Assembly (NCBI GenBank): GCA_947170495.1
Contig: CAMVUB010000020.1
Location: 1-46,242 of the forward strand
Source of the DNA: an uncultured Prevotellaceae bacterium
GTDB taxonomy: Bacteria; Bacteroidota; Bacteroidia; Bacteroidales; Bacteroidaceae
DNA length: 46,242 nt
Reading direction: 5' to 3'
A model generated the notes under the pieces. That model searched no databases. It was not told the DNA's origin and worked only from the letters and a program-made list of their open reading frames with translations. Positions within the stretch are counted from its first letter, which is position 1. Every line of letters starts with the position of its first letter. Shown piece after piece: positions 10,003 to 17,473 of this stretch. Both the position numbers and the translations under genes were made by a program.

Positions 10003-10011
10003 GAAAGGAGG
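10003..10011 (+). promoter_or_regulatory. Strong Shine-Dalgarno AAAGGAGG
   Basis: AAGGAGG lies about 8 bases before the ATG at 10019. Such a full match is unusual in this window, where almost every gene lacks one. It supports translation of the small downstream frame. Confidence 0.6.
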
Positions 10012-10018
10012 ACACATT

Positions 10019-10198
10019 ATGAAAAAGACATATATCACGCCCGCTCTTCACATTGCGGAGATTCAATGCGAGTCCGTCGTTGCCACTTCAATTCCTAAGT
10101 ACGAAAGTGGTGGTGGAACCCAGCTATCTAAGCCGACCGGCGACTGGTCTGACATCTGGGGCACCCCAGCAGCTGGTGGTACAGGCGTCAACCCTTAA
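10019..10198 (+). CDS. Small 59-residue peptide, function unknown
   Basis: Translates to MKKTYITPALHIAEIQCESV, then VATSIPKYESGGG, a polar stretch with DWSDIWG, and ends AGGTGVNP. A basic, hydrophobic N-terminal third is followed by a Gly/Asp/Trp-rich part without a hydrophobic segment long enough to be a membrane anchor. The gene has an AGGAGG ribosome site, begins 18 bases after the surface-protein stop and is followed by a strong terminator, so it is very likely real. From memory, short Bacteroidales proteins opening 'MKKTYI.P' are common and uncharacterised; I cannot verify that here. It could be a secreted peptide precursor or an accessory factor of the upstream protein. Confidence 0.75.
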   Translation: MKKTYITPALHIAEIQCESVVATSIPKYESGGGTQLSKPTGDWSDIWGTPAAGGTGVNP

Positions 10199-10215
10199 TC
10201 ACACCATCATAATGA

Positions 10216-10249
10216 AAACAGCCCTGCGCTTCACGGCGCAGGGCTGTTT
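10216..10249 (+). terminator. Intrinsic terminator after the peptide gene
   Basis: Perfect 14-bp stem AAACAGCCCTGCGC with its complement, loop TTCACG. The stem ends in TTT, followed by GTGTT. Confidence 0.85.
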
Positions 10250-10264
10250 GTGTTGCGGAGCTCC

Positions 10265-10490
10265 TCAATCCAATCCAGTTGTGAAGAAACGTCTCAAATG
10301 CAGGTGAGTGATACCCTCCGAGCCTTGATGGCTGACTAATGGCGTCATTGAAATGACATATTTAGGATAGTTGTCCTTGATGGCCTGCAGGTTGCCAAAC
10401 TCGTGTTGCCTGGTGGCATCATCGGAGATGATATATGATGCCTGTACATATACTCTTTGTCCTTTAGGTTTCGGAAAATGATATTATGTG
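10265..10490 (-). pseudogene. Remnant of an AAA-ATPase gene (DUF4143-type C-terminus)
   Basis: On the minus strand an open stretch ending in a TGA at 10265-10267 reads GQRVYVQASYIISDDATRQH, then EFGNLQAIKDNYPKYVISM, then GSEGITHLHLRRFF. This is the recognisable C-terminal end of the bacterial ATP-binding proteins in which Y-[IV]-Q-V...T..RE...L..I.DNYPKYV...GI.H..L..FL is conserved. Only about 70 residues remain; an in-frame stop precedes them at about 10490 and the ATPase domain is gone. It sits between the surface-protein terminator and the 3' end of the pigment operon, so it marks an old deletion or insertion boundary. It was found by translating by hand. Confidence 0.75.
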
Positions 10491-10509
10491 CAATATGTGT
10501 AATTTGTGG

Positions 10510-11859
10510 TCAGCCTTTTGTGTAGTATTTGCGGTTGAGTTTGCCGTTGAAGGTGCGGTGGATGGAGGGGACGGTGTCGTAGAGGAGGGGGACCTTGTAG
10601 GCCTCCAGGCGGTCGCGGAGGTAGAGGGCGAGGGCGCGCTTGTCGAGGGGGGCACCATCGTGGGTGACGACGAGGAGCTTGAGGGCCATGCCCGTGATCT
10701 TATGCTCCACGGGGATGCAGATGCAGTCCTTGACGGCGGGATGCGAGAGGGCGGCGTCCTCGACTTCGGTGGGGGCTACCTTGAAGCCGCCGACGTTGAT
10801 GACATCGTCCTCGCGGCCTGCGAGATGGAGCATGCCCTCGTCGTCCAGACGGCCGAGGTCGGAGGTGTAGAGGGTGCCGTCGCGCAGCACGGTGGCCGTG
10901 CGCTCGGGGTCGCCGATATAGCCGGTCATGAGGGTGTCGCCCTGGCAGGCGATGGTACCGGCATCGGTGATGAAGAGGTGGGAGTGAGGCATCGTGCGCC
11001 CGAGGCAGCCGGCCTGGCAGCGGCCGTCGTTGAAGTTGTAGGTGCTGATGATGCCGGTCTCGGTGGAGGCGTAGGTGTTATAGAGGCGCGTGTGGGGTAG
11101 AAGGCGGCAGAGGGCCTGCATGTCGGCCTGCGAGATGGCGGCGGCACCGGTCTCGATGAAGTCCATGCGGTCGGCGAGCGCGGCGAGGCGGTCGGCACTG
11201 AGCTGTATGAGGATGCGTATGCTGGCGGGCACGAGGAAGGTGGCGACCTTCGGTGCCGGGTAGTCGAAGGCGTTGAAGAAGCGGTTGATGTCCTTGATGC
11301 CATCGACGATGATGGCCGTAGCGCCCAGCATGAGGACGGGATAGAGCTTGGAGAGGCTGCCGATATGGTTGAGGGGGCCGTTGATGACGAAGGCGAGGTC
11401 GTGGCTGAAGCCTTGTCCAGCGATGAGGTTCTCGGCATCGGCGAGGATGGTGCGATGGCTGATCATGACGCCCTTGGACTTGCCCGTGGTGCCAGTGGTG
11501 TAGAGGACATCGGCAGTGCCTTCGGGGGCGGTATGGGCGCCCAGCTCCTGTGCGATGGCAGCGAAGACGGCCTCGGGTGTGTCGCGCTCCAGGGGGGCTG
11601 CCACGCAGCCGAGGCGGTGGAGGGCGAAGTAATCGACGATGAAGTCGATGGAGGGGGTGGCGCGGAGGCAGTGGACGGACCCTCGGGAGAACCCGAGGGA
11701 ACCGTAACTGCCGAGGGATGCGTCACTGGCGCGGAGGGTGGCGGCGCGGCGGTCGATGCGGGCGTGGAGGTCGGCGTAGGTGCAGCGGTCGTCGCCGCAG
11801 ACGAGGGCGACTTTATCGGGGTAGCGCTGCGCGTGGAGCGCGATGTAATCGGCGAGCAT
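10510..11859 (-). CDS. AMP-ligase (acyl/aryl-ACP synthetase) of the APE cluster
   Basis: ANL-superfamily adenylating enzyme, 449 residues, predicted to activate the aromatic starter acid and load it on an ACP. Core motifs are YTTGTTGKSKG (120-130), NTYASTETG (261-269), YTSDLGR (331-337), GREDDVINVGGFKVAP (348-363) and the C-terminal catalytic Lys 440 in NGKLNRK. It is shorter than typical acyl-CoA ligases because the N-terminal domain is reduced. Residues 46-62 (DASLGSYGSLGFSRG and neighbours) are encoded by palindromic sequence related to the family-1 insert. It is the last gene of the operon, 17 bases after the ACP gene. Its position and type match the AMP-ligase of known aryl polyene clusters. 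Confidence 0.9.
   Translation of the reverse strand: MLADYIALHAQRYPDKVALVCGDDRCTYADLHARIDRRAATLRASDASLGSYGSLGFSRGSVHCLRATPSIDFIVDYFALHRLGCVAAPLERDTPEAVFAAIAQELGAHTAPEGTADVLYTTGTTGKSKGVMISHRTILADAENLIAGQGFSHDLAFVINGPLNHIGSLSKLYPVLMLGATAIIVDGIKDINRFFNAFDYPAPKVATFLVPASIRILIQLSADRLAALADRMDFIETGAAAISQADMQALCRLLPHTRLYNTYASTETGIISTYNFNDGRCQAGCLGRTMPHSHLFITDAGTIACQGDTLMTGYIGDPERTATVLRDGTLYTSDLGRLDDEGMLHLAGREDDVINVGGFKVAPTEVEDAALSHPAVKDCICIPVEHKITGMALKLLVVTHDGAPLDKRALALYLRDRLEAYKVPLLYDTVPSIHRTFNGKLNRKYYTKG
11680..11699. repeat. Palindromic insert related to family 1, in the AMP-ligase gene
   Basis: Arms CCCTCGGG and CCCGAGGG around loop AGAA. It lacks the AGTGGTGGC tail of the other copies. A 15-base segment, CCCTCGGGAGAACCC, recurs at 12390-12404. 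Confidence 0.65.
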
Positions 11860-11860
11860 T

Positions 11861-11888
11861 CCTTAAACCTTAAACTTTAGACCTTAAA
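11861..11888. repeat. Heptamer tract between ACP and AMP-ligase genes
   Basis: Units CCTTAAA, CCTTAAA, CTTTAGA, CCTTAAA. It starts two bases before the AMP-ligase ATG (minus strand) and ends inside the ACP 3' end. Confidence 0.75.
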
Positions 11889-12119
11889 CTCTTGGGCCTT
11901 CGGGCCCAGCTTCCCCTCCACCATGGCGACGATGCTGTCGAGGGATTTGAGGTTCTTGGGGGTGGCGTCGGAGGCTTCGAGCTTGATGCCGAACTCATCG
12001 GCCAGCATCATGAGGATGGTGGTGACGCCGAGGGAGTCGAGTTCGCTGAAGAGGAAGTCGGAGTCGAAATCTACCAGAGGGAGGGCGTCCTCCAGCATCT
12101 TGCGTATTTTATCTTTCAT
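11877..12119 (-). CDS. Acyl carrier protein (APE cluster, ACP 1)
   Basis: Eighty-residue four-helix carrier. The phosphopantetheine site is Ser29 in ELDSLGVTTI. The following helix (ILMMLADEFGIKL) matches ACP helix III. It overlaps the acyltransferase gene upstream by four bases, so translation is probably coupled. The C-terminal residues QEFKV come from the heptamer tract. It is adjacent to the AMP-ligase, the likely loading partner. Confidence 0.9.
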   Translation of the reverse strand: MKDKIRKMLEDALPLVDFDSDFLFSELDSLGVTTILMMLADEFGIKLEASDATPKNLKSLDSIVAMVEGKLGPKAQEFKV

Positions 12120-13297
12120 TGTTGTTTGTTGATAAGGGGGTTAGCGTAGATATGAAGCAGTATGTCGCGCATCTCGGCATAGGCGCTGCCATCGCTGATG
12201 CCCATGCCGCGTAGCTTGGTGATATGCTGCTCGAAGGCGGCGCGCTGGTCGGCGGTGTAATGGGCGGCGTGCTCGGTGGTGCCGCGGAGGATGTCGAGGG
12301 CGATGTAGTTGTTGGGCGCGAGGCGGTAGGCGCTGAGGATGCGCTGGTCGATGAGATGGGCGACGGAGCGGTGGAAGTCGGGGGTGAGGCCCTCGGGAGA
12401 ACCCTCGGTTGAAACCGAGGGAGTGGTGGCTGCCCCGACCCCGCCCGCCTGGGCGAGGTCGGTGGGGGTGATGAGAGGGCAGAACTCGATGTGGACGGCA
12501 CCCTTGGGTTGCATGATGCCGGTGAGGATGCTGTTGAGGTCCTCACCCGGGCTCTTCACGTACTTCGTGGCGCGGCCGAGATAGAGCTCGCGCGCCTTGA
12601 GGAGGTCGCAACTCTCCCATTCGTAGCTGATGCTGACGGGCACGATGTGCAAGTCGGCGAGGGCGCGGACGGGGTCCTTGGGGAAGCTCATGCCGAACAT
12701 CTTGATGATGCCCTGGTCGGTGCGGTCGTCGCCGTCCTTGGTGCGGCCGTTGCGTTGCGCTATCCACACGCTCTGGTGCTTCTCGGTGATGCAGTAGCGG
12801 ATGTACTCCGAGAGGTGCTTGGAGGACTGGTAGAACTCACGCGGTGTGCCGCCGCGCTCGACGCGGAACATCTTGTTGCATTTGCCGATGTCGATGACCA
12901 GCGGGGTGCTCATGAGGTTGGCGCCGAAGGTAATCTCCGAGGTCTCATGGCCTTCGCGGTAGAGGGCATACTGCAGGAGGCAGGCATCCAGCATGATGTC
13001 GCGGTGGTTGCTCACGAAGAGGTAACGCTGCTGCGGGTCGAGGCGGTCGAGGCCGGCGTAGGTGAAGGACGTGGTGCTGCGGGCGATGGCCTGCTCGTTG
13101 ACACACCGCATGACCTCCAGCTGGAAGTCGCGGATGGTGGTGAACTGGCGCAGGAGGGCCTTCACGTGGTCCAGGTCCTGACCGGGATAGACATACTGGG
13201 CCAGCAGCGGGAAGTGCTCGCTGTCGGCGATGCGCTGCATGGCAGCGGGTATCTCGGAGTCGTAGTAGGGACGGATGTCGTCGAAGTTGGAGGGCAT
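12116..13297 (-). CDS. PlsB/PlsC-like acyltransferase (APE cluster)
   Basis: Probable glycerolipid-type acyltransferase, 393 residues, likely at the inner membrane. The acyltransferase signature is SNHRDIMLDA (96-105, His98 and Asp104), with IAQRNGRTKDGDD at 179-191 in the place of the FPEGTR motif. This form is usual for the larger Bacteroidetes members rather than for true PlsC. Between the catalytic part and the C-terminal 90 residues lies ATTPSVSTEGSPEG (290-303), encoded by a double palindromic insert at 12390-12430. In the APE context it may acylate a lipid anchor of the pigment (inference). It is separated from the hydrolase gene by 31 bases of repeat. Confidence 0.82.
   Translation of the reverse strand: MPSNFDDIRPYYDSEIPAAMQRIADSEHFPLLAQYVYPGQDLDHVKALLRQFTTIRDFQLEVMRCVNEQAIARSTTSFTYAGLDRLDPQQRYLFVSNHRDIMLDACLLQYALYREGHETSEITFGANLMSTPLVIDIGKCNKMFRVERGGTPREFYQSSKHLSEYIRYCITEKHQSVWIAQRNGRTKDGDDRTDQGIIKMFGMSFPKDPVRALADLHIVPVSISYEWESCDLLKARELYLGRATKYVKSPGEDLNSILTGIMQPKGAVHIEFCPLITPTDLAQAGGVGAATTPSVSTEGSPEGLTPDFHRSVAHLIDQRILSAYRLAPNNYIALDILRGTTEHAAHYTADQRAAFEQHITKLRGMGISDGSAYAEMRDILLHIYANPLINKQQ
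12390..12430. repeat. Family-1 palindromic insert in the acyltransferase gene
   Basis: Arms CCCTCGGT (12402-12409) and ACCGAGGG (12414-12421), loop TGAA, tail AGTGGTGGC (12422-12430). A partial second hairpin arm, CCCTCGGG with loop AGAA (12390-12401), overlaps it. The 29 bases from 12402 are identical to 14113-14141. Confidence 0.85.
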
Positions 13298-13299
13298 GG

Positions 13300-13369
13300 T
13301 TTATGGTTGAGGGTTTATGGTTGAGGGTTTATGGTTGAGGGTTTATGGTTGAGGGTTTATGGTTGAGGG
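13300..13369. repeat. Heptamer tract, ten units, between hydrolase and acyltransferase genes
   Basis: Perfect alternation of TTTATGG and TTGAGGG, five times each (70 bp). It begins two bases before the acyltransferase ATG and runs through the last 13 codons of the hydrolase gene. Confidence 0.9.
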
Positions 13370-14279
13370 TGGCTTGGAGCCAGGCGAGGAAAGTCTGTTG
13401 CCAGTGGGCGGTCTCGGCGGAGAACTTACGGCTGTCGCCACCGAAGCCGTGGCCTCCCACGCGGTATTGGGTGTAGAGATGGGGGATGCCGCGGGCGGTG
13501 AGGGCGCTGTCCAGCAGGACGCTGTTCTGCCACTGCACGATGGGGTCATCGACGCAGTTGAGGAGGAAGACGGGCGGGCAGTCGGCAGGGACGTGCATCT
13601 CCAGGGACATGGAGTCGCGCATGGCCTGACGGCGCTTGCCGTATTCACCGAGGAGGGCGCGGCGGCTGCGCTTGTGGACATAGGGCGGCTGCATGGTCAC
13701 GACGGGGTAGATGGGTGCCACGAAGTCGGGGCGCAGGCTGACGCTATGCGTGATGCCGAGGGGCACAAGGAAATCCGTGGCGGCATAGGCGGCAGCACTC
13801 ATGACGAGGTGGCCGCCCGCCGAGAAACCCATCGCGCCGAGGCGTGAGGGGTCGATGTGGAAGCTGTCAGCGTGCTCGCGGAGGTATTGGATGGCGCGCT
13901 GGATGTCGCAGAGGGCATCGGGGTGGCGGTGGCCGCGGCTAATGAGGCGGGAGTGGGTGATATAGGGTACGATGCCCTGCACGCGGTACTTGAGGACGAA
14001 GGCGGCGATGCCGTTGTCGCGAAGCCATTCGGCGACGCGGATGCCCTCAGCCTCGTAGTCGTGCCAGCAGTAGCTGCCACCAGGGCAGACGATGATGGCG
14101 GGGGAGGGGAGGCCCTCGGTTGAAACCGAGGGAGTGGTGGCTGGGAGGAAGGGGGCGAGGGTGACAGAGGAGGCATGGACGGGGGTGCCAGCCCAGAGCC
14201 AGATGGCGGAGAGAGTGGTGGCGAGCGAGGTCACGGAAGCCACGAGGAGGGCGAGGATGAGAAGGAGGCGATGGGGCAT
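13329..14279 (-). CDS. Exported alpha/beta-hydrolase (esterase/lipase type)
   Basis: Serine hydrolase of 316 residues with an N-terminal signal or anchor segment (LLLILALLVASVTSLA). Oxyanion-side motif CPGGSYCWHD is at 65-74. The nucleophile is Ser153 in GFSAGGH, the acid is Asp244/245 in NCVDDP and the His is 277 in GGHGFG, the order expected of BD-FAE / dienelactone-hydrolase-like esterases. It probably acts in the periplasm on an acyl or sugar ester. Residues 47-56 (ATTPSVSTEG) come from the palindromic insert at 14113-14141, between signal segment and fold. The last residues (NHKPSTINPQP) are translated heptamer repeat. Such a hydrolase is not a standard APE gene, so its role in the pathway is unclear. 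Confidence 0.85.
   Translation of the reverse strand: MPHRLLLILALLVASVTSLATTLSAIWLWAGTPVHASSVTLAPFLPATTPSVSTEGLPSPAIIVCPGGSYCWHDYEAEGIRVAEWLRDNGIAAFVLKYRVQGIVPYITHSRLISRGHRHPDALCDIQRAIQYLREHADSFHIDPSRLGAMGFSAGGHLVMSAAAYAATDFLVPLGITHSVSLRPDFVAPIYPVVTMQPPYVHKRSRRALLGEYGKRRQAMRDSMSLEMHVPADCPPVFLLNCVDDPIVQWQNSVLLDSALTARGIPHLYTQYRVGGHGFGGDSRKFSAETAHWQQTFLAWLQATLNHKPSTINPQP
14113..14141. repeat. Family-1 palindromic insert in the hydrolase gene
   Basis: Arms CCCTCGGT and ACCGAGGG, loop TGAA, tail AGTGGTGGC. All 29 bases are identical to the copy at 12402-12430, although the host genes are unrelated. Confidence 0.9.
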
Positions 14280-14283
14280 TTAT

Positions 14284-14318
14284 AATGGAAAATTGAGAAT
14301 TGAGAATTGAAAATTAAG
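14284..14318. repeat. Heptamer tract upstream of the hydrolase gene
   Basis: Units AATGGAA, AATTGAG, AATTGAG, AATTGAA, AATTAAG. It covers the junction of the first FAD oxidoreductase gene and the hydrolase gene. Confidence 0.8.
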
Positions 14319-15912
14319 AATGGGCGGCATGGGCGTTGATTTTGTTGATGATGGTGTTGGTGCCGAAGATGACTTCAGCGGTGTTGATGGCGGTGAGGGG
14401 GACGCCGCAGATGCCATGCAGGTTCACGCACTGCCCCGAGAGCAGCAGGTTGGGGATCTTGGTGACGGGCATCACCATCGTGCGGGCGGGGTCGTGGGCA
14501 TCTTTCTGGTAGCCGTAGAGGGCGCCGCAGGGGGAACCGTAGTAGTCGCGGATGGTGAGGGGTGAGGCGGCGATATAGGTCTGCACCTTGTCGCGGAAGC
14601 CTGGGTAGAGCTTTTCCATCTTATCGATGATACGCTCGGCCAGTCGGTGCTTCCAGGCTTCGTAATCAGCACCGCGATGCCCCACGCGGGTGTCGGCCCA
14701 CTGCGCCACCTGTGCCCACGGCATGATGCAGTTGACGGTCATGCGCTGCGCCCACGGCCCCTGGTTTTCTGTCGGCGGGGTGATATACATCATACCGCGC
14801 GGCCAGGTGGCGTCATCGTAGTCGCCGTGGCTCCAGACGAGGCCGTAGTCGTCCTGCAGGTAGCAGGTGTGGTTGATATAGGGGAAGCTCTCGGGCTTGA
14901 AGACGATATACAGGATGAAGGCGGAGTAGGTGAGGGGTGCCTCGCTGAGGCGGGTGATGTAAGCCTTGGAAAGGGCACCCTCGGGGAGCAGATCGAAGAG
15001 TTGCTGGGGGTGCAGCGTGTTGATGACATAGTCCGCCGTGAGGCGCTTGCCCTGGGCGGTCACGACGGCGGTGGCGTGCTTGTCCTCGACCTCCACGGCG
15101 GTGACGGCATCGCCGCTGATGACGCGGCCGCCGTGCTCGGTGATGACGCGTGCCAGCTCCTCGGCCATGTGCTGGCTACGCCCGATGAAATGGAACTGCC
15201 CCTTAATGTAGAGGACGTTGATGAGGGCATGGATGTAGGCGGGCGTCTGATGGCGCACACCGCCGTACATGGGATTCATATAGGCCAGCAGGTCCTGCAG
15301 GCGCGGGTCGCTGACGAAGCCGGCGATGAACTCATCGACAGGCTGCATGAAGCGGTCGGAGTGGACCTTGAAGAAGTTGTCCGCGGGGCGGAGGTTGAAG
15401 AAATCCACCTCGTCGGCCATCTGATAGAGGGCCTCGACATAGGCTGCGATGCCGTCGCGCTCGGCGGGGAAGTAGCGGCAGAGGGCCTCGGTGAAGGCGG
15501 CGCGGCCTTGTGGAATGCGGTAGGTGATGGGATGGCCCGCCGATGAATCGGCGGGAGTGGTGGCAGAGGCGGGAGTGGTGGCAGAGGCGGGAGTGGTGGC
15601 AGAGGCGGGAGTGGTGGCAGTGGGGGAGAGATAGGTGATCTGGTCCATGCAGTCGGAATCGCTGCGCTTGAGGCGGAGACGGTCCAGGATGCCGATGTAA
15701 TCGAAAATGCGATAGACGGTGTCGCCCTCGTTGAAACCGCCTAAAATGTGCATCCCTGTCTCGAAATCGATGCCATCCCGGCAGAAGCTCTGCAGGCCGC
15801 CGCCGATGTGGTGGTTCTTCTCGATGACGGTGACGTCCATGCCTTCACGCGCCAACAACGCCCCCGTTGTCAAGCCGCCGAAACCGCCTCCTATGATAAT
15901 TGCACTCTTCAT
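14314..15912 (-). CDS. Phytoene-desaturase-like FAD oxidoreductase 1 (APE cluster)
   Basis: FAD/NAD(P)-dependent amine-oxidase-fold enzyme of the CrtI / retinol-saturase family, 532 residues. The N-terminal dinucleotide site is IIIGGGFGGLTTGALLA (5-21). It is followed by VIEKNHHIGGGLQSF and GMHILGGF. The C-terminal FAD motif region is LLLSGQCVNLHGICGVPLTA. It could desaturate, saturate or isomerise the polyene or its lipid (inference). Residues 96-127 are an insert of repeated ATTPAS units ending ADSSAG, encoded by the family-1 element and its expanded tail. The start codon overlaps the stop of the next upstream gene by four bases (ATGA), a translational coupling sign. Confidence 0.88.
   Translation of the reverse strand: MKSAIIIGGGFGGLTTGALLAREGMDVTVIEKNHHIGGGLQSFCRDGIDFETGMHILGGFNEGDTVYRIFDYIGILDRLRLKRSDSDCMDQITYLSPTATTPASATTPASATTPASATTPADSSAGHPITYRIPQGRAAFTEALCRYFPAERDGIAAYVEALYQMADEVDFFNLRPADNFFKVHSDRFMQPVDEFIAGFVSDPRLQDLLAYMNPMYGGVRHQTPAYIHALINVLYIKGQFHFIGRSQHMAEELARVITEHGGRVISGDAVTAVEVEDKHATAVVTAQGKRLTADYVINTLHPQQLFDLLPEGALSKAYITRLSEAPLTYSAFILYIVFKPESFPYINHTCYLQDDYGLVWSHGDYDDATWPRGMMYITPPTENQGPWAQRMTVNCIMPWAQVAQWADTRVGHRGADYEAWKHRLAERIIDKMEKLYPGFRDKVQTYIAASPLTIRDYYGSPCGALYGYQKDAHDPARTMVMPVTKIPNLLLSGQCVNLHGICGVPLTAINTAEVIFGTNTIINKINAHAAHS
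15536..15618. repeat. Family-1 palindromic insert with three extra tail units, in FAD oxidoreductase 1
   Basis: Arms CCCGCCGA (15536-15543) and TCGGCGGG (15548-15555), loop TGAA, tail AGTGGTGGC (15556-15564). Three 18-base direct repeats AGAGGCGGGAGTGGTGGC follow (15565-15618). The stem sequence differs from the other copies but remains perfectly paired. Confidence 0.9.
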
Positions 15913-17402
15913 TGATTTGCCGCTTTTATTCTGTCGTAGATATATGCTGTGCCGAGGATGTCAGAGCAGGTGACGATGGAGCCCACGAGGACACCGAGGA
16001 TGCCGTGGGAGTTGATGTTCTGTCCGGTGAGATAGAGGCCCGGCAGCTTCGTGCGCTGCGGCACGTGGCAGGACACGCCGAGGGTGATGTCGCGGGCGAT
16101 GCCATAGGCGCTGCCCTCGGGTGTTCCCGTGTAGTCGAGATAGGTGAGGGGCGTGGAGGTGTAGTAGTGTGCGATGCTGTCGCGCAGGCCGGGGAGGTCG
16201 TGTTCCACGACGTCCAGCAGGCGCTCTGCACGCTGCCGCTTGAACGCTTCGTAGTCGGCACCGCGGTGTCCGATGGCGGTGCCCAGCCACGGCTGCATCT
16301 CCTCGAAACGCATATAGCTGAGGATGACGCCCGCCTTGGCGTAGCGCGGCTGCGGCTCGTGGCAGAAATGCATATAGAGATAGCCGCGCGGCCAGTCAGC
16401 GAGGGTGTAGTCCTCGCAGTCCCAAGGAGACGAAGCAGGGTAGCCGTAGTAGTTGCTGTTCATGTAGGGCATCGCGCCCTCCTTGAAGTCGAGATAGACG
16501 GCGAAGATGCCGATGGTGTTGGGCAACTGCTGCATGCGTTGGCGGAAGGCCTTGCGGATGAGCGGGCTGTCGGTCATCGCCAGCGTGGGTACCGGGTGGA
16601 TGGCGCTGATGACCATGTCGGCGGGGAAGAAGCGGCCATCGGTCGTGGAGACACCCGTGACGTGGTCGTCGGAGGCGTGTATCTTGTTGACCTTGGTCTG
16701 TGTGAGAACGCTGCCGCCATAGCGCTCCAATGTCTTCTGGAGCGAGAGGCCGATGGCATCGCTGCCGCCGACGACACGGAAGCTGCTCTGGTTGTAGAAA
16801 TCCACGATGAAGGCATGGGTGGAGAAGGGCGTGCGGCCGTAGCGGGCGGCATAAAGGGGCAGGTTGCCGACCAGCACCTGGCGGAGACGCTTGTCGGTGA
16901 TGAGGCCCTCGATGACCTCGTTGATGCTGCGCAGCTGGTATTCCGTGCTGATGGCGCTGTCGGCATTCTCCAAGCTGAGTGTGTGGAGGCTCGACGCGTT
17001 GGCCACGCGCTCCACGCAGTCCATATATTTCACGATTCCATCGTGCTCATGGGGGAAGTACTCCGTCATCTGGCGGATGAAGGCCTCGCGCCCGTTCGGG
17101 AAGCGGTATTCCTCATCCCCGATGCGCACGATGTCATATGCCTCGAGGTCCAGTTCACCCAGTCGTATGTCATCCGTCACCCCCAGGAAGCGCAGCAGGC
17201 GGTCCAGGGTCTGGCCGTGGCGCGCGCTGCCGATGAAGTGCATGCCGGTCTCAAACTTCACGCCGCGCCGCGTGAAGCATTGCAGGCAACCGCCAATCTG
17301 GGCTTCTTGCTCCAGAATGGTCACCGCATAGCCCTCACGGGCGAGAATCACTCCCGTGGAAAGGCCGCCGAGGCCACTGCCTATGATGATACAACGCTTC
17401 AT
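15909..17402 (-). CDS. Phytoene-desaturase-like FAD oxidoreductase 2 (APE cluster)
   Basis: Paralogue of the downstream oxidoreductase, 497 residues. The FAD site is IIIGSGLGGLSTGVILA (5-21), then ILEQEAQIGGCLQCF and GMHFIGS. The C-terminal end is LYLTGQNINSHGILGVLVGS. Middle segments such as RGADYEAFKRQRAERLLD match RGADYEAWKHRLAERIID of the first copy, showing tandem duplication followed by divergence. It has no palindromic insert. Two adjacent members may act as a pair on one substrate, as some carotenoid desaturases do (inference). There are no CrtB or CrtE genes, so this is not a carotenoid pathway. Confidence 0.88.
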   Translation of the reverse strand: MKRCIIIGSGLGGLSTGVILAREGYAVTILEQEAQIGGCLQCFTRRGVKFETGMHFIGSARHGQTLDRLLRFLGVTDDIRLGELDLEAYDIVRIGDEEYRFPNGREAFIRQMTEYFPHEHDGIVKYMDCVERVANASSLHTLSLENADSAISTEYQLRSINEVIEGLITDKRLRQVLVGNLPLYAARYGRTPFSTHAFIVDFYNQSSFRVVGGSDAIGLSLQKTLERYGGSVLTQTKVNKIHASDDHVTGVSTTDGRFFPADMVISAIHPVPTLAMTDSPLIRKAFRQRMQQLPNTIGIFAVYLDFKEGAMPYMNSNYYGYPASSPWDCEDYTLADWPRGYLYMHFCHEPQPRYAKAGVILSYMRFEEMQPWLGTAIGHRGADYEAFKRQRAERLLDVVEHDLPGLRDSIAHYYTSTPLTYLDYTGTPEGSAYGIARDITLGVSCHVPQRTKLPGLYLTGQNINSHGILGVLVGSIVTCSDILGTAYIYDRIKAANQ

Positions 17403-17423
17403 GAGTTGACAGTTGAGGAATCC

Positions 17424-17473
17424 CCTTAAACTTTAAACCTTAAACCTTCAACTTCTCGAACTTCAAGTTCGAG
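17424..17473. repeat. Heptamer tract plus inverted repeat between exporter and oxidoreductase genes
   Basis: Units CCTTAAA, CTTTAAA, CCTTAAA, CCTTCAA. A perfect inverted repeat CTCGAACTT-C-AAGTTCGAG follows at 17455-17473. Together they encode the last residues (LKFEKLKV) of the exporter. Confidence 0.75.

Noticed and set aside
14314..17402. A carotenoid pathway, because of two phytoene-desaturase-like genes
   Set aside because: No phytoene synthase, GGPP synthase or lycopene cyclase is present, and all neighbours are polyketide/APE functions.
15900..17429. A 509-codon open frame on the plus strand
   Set aside because: It is antisense to the second FAD oxidoreductase, which has clear motifs; high GC content opens long shadow frames. 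Its translation resembles no protein.
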